Source of the DNA: Dehalogenimonas formicexedens
GTDB lineage: Bacteria; Chloroflexota; Dehalococcoidia; Dehalococcoidales; Dehalococcoidaceae
Direction: 5' to 3'
DNA: 64,000 nt
NCBI RefSeq assembly: GCF_001953175.1
Contig: NZ_CP018258.1
Location: 1,888,210-1,952,209 of the forward strand
Made by a program: the position numbers and the translations under genes. The notes beneath the pieces are model-generated. The model did not search any database. It was not told where the DNA came from and saw nothing but the letters and a program-made list of their open reading frames with translations. Below, in pieces: positions 58,657-64,000 of the stretch (the first letter of the stretch is position 1; each line of letters starts with the position of its first letter).

Positions 58657-59115
58657 ATGAAACGTCGAGCGCACAAAATCCTGAGATGCTGGTTGGCGAT
58701 CGGAATCTCCCTGGTGTCGATCTCCTTGTTTGGAGGCTGCAAAGGGGCGACTCAGACCCCGGCTTTGATAACCTTCAACGATCTCGTCAGCCAACCGGCT
58801 TCGTACAATAACCGGGCGGTCACCGTGGAGGGCTACTTCTTTGCCGGCTTCGAAATCTCCGCCCTTTCATCCGGACTCGTCCCGTCTATATATGATCCGG
58901 CACGCCTCACCCCGGTCCAACCGCTCATCTGGATAACCGGGGACCTGGGACAGTCGGTTTATCAGAATCTGCAGCAGCAGTCGGACACGCCGTCAGGCTA
59001 TCCCGAAAAGTTCGGCCACATTCGACTTACCGGGTTATTCCAGCAAGGAAAGTTCGGGCATCTAGACGCCTATAACTTCCAGATCAGTGTGACCCAGGCG
59101 ACGATTTTACCCTAG
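58657..59115 (+). CDS. Predicted lipoprotein
   Basis: The 152-residue protein has a lipobox SLFGGC (Cys28) and a soluble domain TFNDLVSQPASYNNRAVTVE, GYFFAGFEISALSSGL, which resembles OB-fold-like tokens of the type LxxxPxxYxGKxVxVxG. Its stop is seven bases from the convergent stop of the next gene. The function is unknown. Confidence 0.78.
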   Translation: MKRRAHKILRCWLAIGISLVSISLFGGCKGATQTPALITFNDLVSQPASYNNRAVTVEGYFFAGFEISALSSGLVPSIYDPARLTPVQPLIWITGDLGQSVYQNLQQQSDTPSGYPEKFGHIRLTGLFQQGKFGHLDAYNFQISVTQATILP

Positions 59116-59121
59116 CGGCTG

Positions 59122-59856
59122 CTACGGTCCGAGATACTGGCCATGCCAAGAATGGTACCAGACCTGCCCCGTATAGCCATTCACCGACAGCATACCGTAG
59201 GTCCTGCCATTCAGCGTGAAATCGAGCGTGTAGTAACCGTAGAACTGCGACACGTCCGATACCTTGGACCCCTTGAGATAGCCATCGAGGAACGATTGGG
59301 CGTAGGCCTGGGCTTGTGACGGCGATACGGTCATCGGAGTGGCATTTGAAGCCGCCCCCCACAGGACACCCGACATCATGCCATATTTGGTGTTCCACAT
59401 TACGCTGGGCCCCGGCTCAGGGTAAAGATCGCCGGTGTACGGATCGACCAACGCCTCGAATCCGTGAAGGCCGGTGCTGCTTTCAACGTAATCGACGTAG
59501 AAGTTGTACTGGAACTCCATGATCTCGCCGAGCTTGAAACCGAGATCGGTTCTCGATTGGATAAAATTGTTGGCGATAGTCGTGGCCTGGGCCAGCGTCA
59601 TCCTCTGGGCGTTAGGCTGGTAGATGCCGCTTCCCGGACCCATCATTCCGCCGATGCCGATCATCCCTCCGGGGCCGTAACCACCCCCGGGATAATAAGT
59701 CCCCGGCGGCAGCGTAGTTATCGGCGGTGTGGTCGTGGGCGGCGCAGTCGTTTGATTGGTTGTGGTCGTCGGGTTGTTATTGACGCAACCCGCTGCGGCC
59801 AGCGCAAACAACATTAAAGCCGAAGAAACCGCAATGTAAACGCCTTTCATCTTCAT
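59122..59856 (-). CDS. Lipoprotein with Thr/Pro linker and Gly/Met-rich segment
   Basis: The 244-residue protein has a signal with lipobox ALAAAGC (Cys24), then an Asn/Thr/Pro linker. A GGGYGPGGMIGIGGMMGPGS segment follows, then a domain with TLAQATTIANNFIQSRTDLG and VDPYTGDLYPEPGPSVMWNT that recalls PepSY-like folds. MMGPGSG and Met clusters could bind soft metals such as copper; that is speculation. Confidence 0.72.
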   Translation of the reverse strand: MKMKGVYIAVSSALMLFALAAAGCVNNNPTTTTNQTTAPPTTTPPITTLPPGTYYPGGGYGPGGMIGIGGMMGPGSGIYQPNAQRMTLAQATTIANNFIQSRTDLGFKLGEIMEFQYNFYVDYVESSTGLHGFEALVDPYTGDLYPEPGPSVMWNTKYGMMSGVLWGAASNATPMTVSPSQAQAYAQSFLDGYLKGSKVSDVSQFYGYYTLDFTLNGRTYGMLSVNGYTGQVWYHSWHGQYLGP

Positions 59857-59930
59857 CTAACACCATCCTCAAAGTGAACGCTTAACCTGTCACCAAAAGC
59901 ATAACACCCGTTGTTCTGAGGTCAAAAAGA

Positions 59931-59958
59931 AGGAGACCCGGCTTTCGCCGGGTCTCCT
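59931..59958 (-). terminator. Terminator after heme-stalk protein gene
   Basis: The 12-base-pair stem AGGAGACCCGGC and complement with a four-base loop has TTCTTTTTG on the minus strand, 28 bases after the stop of 59986-60549. Confidence 0.9.
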
Positions 59959-59985
59959 CTATTCGGTTTTCTATTCAGTTTTCAG

Positions 59986-60549
59986 CTAGTGACAGGAAGC
60001 GCACAACCCCTGGTATGCCGGCAGCGTCATGTGGGTCTTGATCAGGCTGCCGGTGGGAACCGCCGGTAGAGCGGGAGCCGGGGTAGTCGCGGGCGGAGGC
60101 GGCGTGGTCACCGTCGGCACCGGGGTAGGAATTGGAGTCGGAGTAGGAGTCGGTACAGGCACCGGGGTGGGGATGGGAACCGGCGTGGTCGTGGGGACGG
60201 GCGCCGGAACCGGATCAGGAACCACCGTCGGAACGGGAGCCGGAACAACAACAGTCGGAACCGGAGCGGGGGTGGTGGCGGGTACCGGAGGGACGGTCGT
60301 CGGTCCGGCGGTAGTCACCGCCGGAACCGTGGCGGGTTCAACTACGGGAGCGGTGGTGCCGGGAATCAGGGCTGCAAGATTACTATCATCGGCAACCGGG
60401 GCGGGCGTGATCGTCGCAGCATCGAAGGAAACGGGGACGGGAAGGACAATCGTAGCCGGGCTATCGTTATTGAAAAGGAGACCGGCGGCGCTTCCGATCC
60501 ACAGGGTGCAAAGCGCGACAACCGTGGTGATGAGTGTTTGGCGTTTCAT
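59986..60549 (-). CDS. Exported Pro/Val/Thr-rich stalk ending in a CxxCH heme motif
   Basis: The 187-residue protein has an N-terminal signal segment (LITTVVALCTLWIGSAAGLL). About 120 residues follow made almost only of Pro, Val, Thr and Ala (repeats such as PVPTVV, TPTPTPIPTP). The last residues are LIKTHMTLPAYQGLCASCH, then stop. CASCH is a c-type heme attachment motif at the extreme C-terminus, without the rest of a cytochrome c fold. An extended, heme-tipped stalk is suggested. The GC-rich repeat also makes the frame prone to length change. GGAGG precedes the ATG. Confidence 0.75.
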   Translation of the reverse strand: MKRQTLITTVVALCTLWIGSAAGLLFNNDSPATIVLPVPVSFDAATITPAPVADDSNLAALIPGTTAPVVEPATVPAVTTAGPTTVPPVPATTPAPVPTVVVPAPVPTVVPDPVPAPVPTTTPVPIPTPVPVPTPTPTPIPTPVPTVTTPPPPATTPAPALPAVPTGSLIKTHMTLPAYQGLCASCH

Positions 60550-60868
60550 TTTTCCTCCATTCAGGTCGTATCTGGGGTGTTATGTTAAGTCTAGCCGGGA
60601 AAAGCCTTTTCGAACATTCCTCAAAATAGGTATTTTTTAAGGAATCCGAGTAATCCTTTTGGGTATCAAAGCTGAAACTTGAAGCTATTTGAGGCTATCC
60701 CGGGGAATTTGAGGGTGGTTATTGTCTGACGGGGTTATGCGGTTCAACTTTGCGTGGCTATTTTAATACTTTGGGCTGAGGACAAATATGACGAATGTCA
60801 CACCGATCCAAGCTATCAGGCTTCAGCGGTCAGCTTTCAGCGTCGTTACAGTGAAGGTCCATGAAGCG
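60550..60868. other. Intergenic region
   Basis: No supported gene. The segment near 60670-60700 contains short repeats of AAGCT/TGAAGC type. A frame on the plus strand (60788-61258) is the mirror of the next gene and is not credible. Confidence 0.5.
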
Positions 60869-61276
60869 TCATGCCATCACGGCAGCATCGATAAACGTCT
60901 GGCCGAGGAACTGGCCGTTGACCCAGAGCTGGAAATCGTAGCGGCCTTCGGCGGTAATGGGGAGAGGTGGATACTGAAGGTTAAGCTCGACCGTGCCGAG
61001 CTTGTCCTTGGCGGTAAATTCGCCCTTGGCCTCGGCGAGGGTCTCGCCGGTGTTAGAGTAAACGTATTTGGCCTGGAACTGGTAGTTGCCCTCGGCCTCG
61101 GTCAGCTTGGCGTAAAGGGAAACGGGCCGCTGGGCGGGAAACTGCTTGACGTGGACTTTATCGAAGATGCCGATCAGGGAGATTTTCCCGGTGGTAGGGT
61201 CTTTCATCGCCACATCGCAAACAAGCGCGGCGATGAGTACCGGTTTGACCTGGCTTAAGGGTCTGAATTCAGACAT
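60869..61276 (-). CDS. Conserved hypothetical protein (DUF6941-like)
   Basis: The 135-residue protein contains VLIAALVCDVAMKDPTTGKI, SLIGIFDKVHVKQFPAQRPV and a beta-rich body. The pattern CDxxxxDxxTGKxSLIGIFDxI matches a small widespread family of unknown function. The ATG at 61276 is chosen; the reading from 61300 adds eight non-conserved residues. Confidence 0.78.
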   Translation of the reverse strand: MSEFRPLSQVKPVLIAALVCDVAMKDPTTGKISLIGIFDKVHVKQFPAQRPVSLYAKLTEAEGNYQFQAKYVYSNTGETLAEAKGEFTAKDKLGTVELNLQYPPLPITAEGRYDFQLWVNGQFLGQTFIDAAVMA

Positions 61277-61337
61277 AGAGTTTTCGGCTTTCAACCACAA
61301 CGTTACGACGCATTTTAAGCATCCCGACCAACTTTAA

Positions 61338-61766
61338 TCAACCGGTCCCAACCGCCTTCTTGACAAGTGCGGTTATCCGCGCCTCTTCGGCGGCGGTCAA
61401 CTCCATCAAAGCGTATGAGGTCGGCCACATATTGCCTTCGTCGAGCTTCGCGGCGTCCTGGAAGCCGAACGTCGAGTATCTGGTTTTGTACTTGATCCCG
61501 CTCTGAAAGAAGCAAACTACCTTGCCGTTTTTGGTCGCCCAGGCGGGCATGCCGTACCACGTTTTTGGCGTCAAGCCGGGGGCGGCAGCCTTGACGATGG
61601 CGTGCAGCCGCGTGGCCAGGGACATGTCCGGCTCAGACATTTCGCCGATCTTGGCCATCACGGCGCCTTCCCCCTCCGCCGCCTTGCCCGCCGCCAACTC
61701 TTCAAGGTGTTCCCTCAGTGAGGCCTTTTCGCCTTCCGATAACTGGGCAACTTTCTTTTCAGCCAC
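61338..61766 (-). CDS. DUF1801-family protein
   Basis: The 142-residue protein ends in a YdhG/DUF1801 domain: [55 protein letters not shown]-like tail. The N-terminal half is a charged helix. Some relatives bind iron or frataxin-like partners, but the role is unproven. GGAG precedes the ATG. Confidence 0.88.
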   Translation of the reverse strand: MAEKKVAQLSEGEKASLREHLEELAAGKAAEGEGAVMAKIGEMSEPDMSLATRLHAIVKAAAPGLTPKTWYGMPAWATKNGKVVCFFQSGIKYKTRYSTFGFQDAAKLDEGNMWPTSYALMELTAAEEARITALVKKAVGTG

Positions 61767-61930
61767 GGCCTTCTCCTTGTGGTATATGAACTCGATTTAA
61801 CTGTACCCACCTGACCCGGTTAGGTCAAACAGATCCCACCTTTTGTCTCCCCGGGCCGACATGGTAGATTAAAGGCTGAAATCCGAGGCGTTTTCGGCGC
61901 CCGTCTCCGACCAGGATGGAGGACTTTTCC

Positions 61931-62290
61931 ATGCCCAAACATAAGATCTATACCATGCCCGTCGCCGAGGTGTATCCCCATTACATTGCCAAGGCCGAGA
62001 GAAAGGGGCGCACCAAGACCGAAGTCGACGAGATCATCCGCTGGCTAACCGGGTACAGCCAGATCGAGCTGGAGGCGGTTCTTGAAAAGAGGACCGACTT
62101 CGAGACCTTCTTCGCCGAAGCGCCCCACCTCAACCCCTCCCGCACCCTTATCAAAGGCCTGATCTGCGGCATCCGGGTAGAGGACATCGAAGAGCCGACA
62201 ATGCGGGAAATCCGCTTTATGGATAAGCTGGTTGATGAGTTGGCACAGGGGAAAGCGATGGAGAAGATTTTACGGCCGAAGACCTGTTAG
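61931..62290 (+). CDS. DUF2200 protein
   Basis: The 119-residue protein [51 protein letters not shown] matches the DUF2200 family along its length, including [20 protein letters not shown] and LDKLVDEL-type ending. The function is unknown. Start at ATG 61931, with GGAGGA upstream. Confidence 0.93.
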   Translation: MPKHKIYTMPVAEVYPHYIAKAERKGRTKTEVDEIIRWLTGYSQIELEAVLEKRTDFETFFAEAPHLNPSRTLIKGLICGIRVEDIEEPTMREIRFMDKLVDELAQGKAMEKILRPKTC

Positions 62291-62345
62291 TATGATATAT
62301 TCCTTCAAAGTTGGCATTTTACCAGAAGCCACACTCAGTCATTTT

Positions 62346-62873
62346 TCAAATGTAGAAGCCAATTTTTTGTCTGCGACCTCTTCGTTTCGGAAGAGATATT
62401 ATTCCAAGGAAGGTTAGAATCAACGGCATACCAACAATGCCCCAAAATGTATATGTATTCCACCCTAGTGGCGCGCTCATGTTGCGTGAATAGTCGTAAA
62501 CAACGTCAATCGGATCTCCCTGTTTAAGTGGCTTATATAAATTATAAGAAAGCGAATGCGTTGCCGTCCACGATCTGCCATCGTTCGCTGTAAACGCATA
62601 TGTAACGCGGTAGTCAGTTGAATACCTGCCTGTCGAGACCGCTTTCGTGCTAACTACCACCGCTGTAGCATGTGTTCCTGTGTTTAAAAAAACAGCTTCC
62701 TGAATATGCATATATAAGAAATATGAGAACCACGCAACAGCGCCAATAAAAAATAGTACAGGAACAACCATTGTGGGAAGATGGAAATTTGGGAAGAAAC
62801 GACGTTTTTTCCTTTCTGTAGTGTTTACAACTTCGTAATTGATTTTTTGGTTAGTGCTACCAGCGGTCAGCAA
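62346..62873 (-). CDS. DUF3592-like membrane protein
   Basis: The 175-residue protein has an N-terminal membrane helix (MVVPVLFFIGAVAWFSYFLY), an exported domain (THATAVVVSTKAVSTGRYST, DYRVTYAFTANDGRSWTATH) and a second helix (FWGIVGMPLILTFLGIISL). DVVYDYSRNMSAPLGWN matches the VxYdP.nP...w motif of DUF3592. The function is unknown. Its lower GC differs from its neighbours. Confidence 0.82.
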   Translation of the reverse strand: MLTAGSTNQKINYEVVNTTERKKRRFFPNFHLPTMVVPVLFFIGAVAWFSYFLYMHIQEAVFLNTGTHATAVVVSTKAVSTGRYSTDYRVTYAFTANDGRSWTATHSLSYNLYKPLKQGDPIDVVYDYSRNMSAPLGWNTYTFWGIVGMPLILTFLGIISLPKRRGRRQKIGFYI

Positions 62874-63045
62874 CTAGTGGAAAGGCGGGGCTATCCTCCC
62901 CGGCGCCTTGTCGTTACAAACAGATGAGCGCAGGTGTTACCATCGTAATATTTCTAAAGAAATTGGATACAGGCCGGAAAACTCGTGCTATAATACCGGC
63001 AAATTCGGAAGTACGTTTGGAATGTCAGGAGGGTAAAGCAGGCAG

Positions 63046-64000
63046 ATGAAGATTAAAACGTTGTTAAGGGTGTTCCCCGCTCTGATAATTGCTGCGTCGA
63101 TCGCGATCGGAGTGTTCATTTCTCCGGTGTCCGCGGTTAGTTCGGCACCGATAACAGGACACGTAGGCTCCACGGTGACCTTTAGTACAGATCCGACCCC
63201 GGTAACAGGGACTAATTATACTGTCCATTTTATTGGTATCGATGCCGGAAACAACAGTATAAATGTGACCGTGATCCAGTCGACGGTTATACCGACAAAT
63301 GGATTCGTTTCCGGGAATTTCCCGGTTCCCGCAGTACCCAAAGGGAACTATAAAATAAGCGTGCTTGGGGATGGCAACCCGACAGCGGTAGATGTAGGTA
63401 ATTTTGCCGTAACTCCTTCGATCACATTATCCACAATCTCCGCCACGGCAGGAACGCCAATAATCGTTTACGGTAGCGGATTTGGAGCCAATCTAGCCGT
63501 AAACATCTATTTTGGGACAACCCAAACTACAACCGGTACCCCATTGATGACTGTGAGCACAACGCAGAATGTTAATGGATCATTCACTAGCAACCCATTT
63601 AATCTCCCTCAAACTCCTTACCTGCCTGTCCCCTACTACATAACTGCCTTCGACTCAGCATCGAATATCGCCAGCACCCAATTCGCCATTCTTTCAAGGA
63701 TTATCAGTCTTTCCCAAGAAGCCGGAGCTGTAGGCGATTCGGTTACTGTTAACGCCGACGGCTTCACCGCCCTTGGTTCGGTCAGTGTCTTCTTTGACAG
63801 CATCACCAACACCCCGCTGGTCACAGTGGCCGCCAACTCCTTGGGTGCCATTCCAGCCACAAGTATAGTGATCCCGCCTGCTACCAGAGGACAGCATACC
63901 ATTTATGTCCGGGACAACACCTACACCACGGTTTTTGCGCTAAAAGCCTTTACCATCAACCAGTCCAAGATCATCCTCAGCCCGGCCTCCGGCCCGGTTG
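63046..64000 (+). CDS. Secreted surface protein with Ig/IPT-like repeats (3' end outside window)
   Basis: The frame is open from ATG 63046 to the window end (318 codons seen). AGGAGGG lies 13 bases upstream and TATAAT at 62989-62994. The signal peptide MKIKTLLRVFPALIIAASIA ends near SPVSA. The mature part is Thr/Ser/Asn-rich with repeated beta-sandwich units of about 85-95 residues: VGSTVTFSTDPTPVTGTNYT, then ATAGTPIIVYGSGFGANLAV, then GAVGDSVTVNADGFTALGSV. GxxG-D-S-V-T-V-x-G-x-G-F is typical of IPT/TIG-like domains in cell-surface proteins. The role is probably adhesive or structural. Confidence 0.85.
   Translation, partial: MKIKTLLRVFPALIIAASIAIGVFISPVSAVSSAPITGHVGSTVTFSTDPTPVTGTNYTVHFIGIDAGNNSINVTVIQSTVIPTNGFVSGNFPVPAVPKGNYKISVLGDGNPTAVDVGNFAVTPSITLSTISATAGTPIIVYGSGFGANLAVNIYFGTTQTTTGTPLMTVSTTQNVNGSFTSNPFNLPQTPYLPVPYYITAFDSASNIASTQFAILSRIISLSQEAGAVGDSVTVNADGFTALGSVSVFFDSITNTPLVTVAANSLGAIPATSIVIPPATRGQHTIYVRDNTYTTVFALKAFTINQSKIILSPASGPV

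Noticed and set aside
60029-60640. Plus-strand Gly/Val/Thr-rich frame of 203 codons
   Set aside because: It is the complement of the Pro/Val/Thr repeat gene at 59986-60549, which has a signal peptide, ribosome-binding site and terminator.

Overview
The window looks like a chromosome segment of an organohalide-respiring member of the Chloroflexota, close to Dehalogenimonas/Dehalococcoides. This is inferred from a Tat-exported reductive dehalogenase, a second dehalogenase-like protein, a corrinoid-flavoured gene pair, a coenzyme B12-dependent ribonucleotide reductase, and many small lipoproteins and DUF proteins with TTG/GTG starts. No 16S rRNA or ribosomal protein is present, so the assignment rests on gene content.

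1-5.8 kb is a reductive-dehalogenase locus. The right end of an IS3-type element has cut into a DUF1638-like gene. Next comes a degenerate B12-binding-like protein, then an RdhA homologue whose twin-arginine signal has been overwritten, and a Crp/Fnr regulator. Divergent from these is a complete rdhA with no rdhB partner, preceded by repeated TTGTATT/AATACAA boxes. 6-12 kb holds a B12-binding radical SAM protein, ribBA, a flavin-fold protein and an internally deleted copy of it, a methyltransferase, a MerR regulator and a receiver-only protein.

12.2-34.8 kb is accessory DNA. 12.2-17 kb carries mobile-element genes: a recombinase-like N-terminal fragment, a zinc/sigma-like protein and an accessory sliding clamp bracketed by inverted repeats, and four conserved element proteins. 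17.2-30.4 kb is a BREX type 4-like defence operon on the minus strand (unknown 801-aa protein, brxP, brxC, pglZ, brxL, zinc-ribbon protein). Its brxC is split by a frameshift and its upstream winged-helix gene is also frameshifted. A seven-bladed beta-propeller, a conserved unknown gene, a broken gene, a dNTP triphosphohydrolase, a small autoregulated-looking winged-helix gene and a decayed tyrosine recombinase follow.

35-64 kb is mostly core genome: a KefB-like antiporter, a C-terminal processing protease, RNase P RNA, an ArsA-type ATPase, tRNA-Leu, tRNA-Arg and tRNA-Val, a PP-loop ligase, class II RNR, dCMP deaminase, a ZIP transporter and many small conserved or secreted proteins. It is interrupted at 44.9-46.9 kb by an AT-rich two-gene CD-NTase (SMODS) plus SLATT membrane effector cassette (CBASS-like). 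A structured leader RNA with a terminator hairpin precedes a Fur-family gene at 48.3 kb. The window ends inside a secreted repeat-domain protein.
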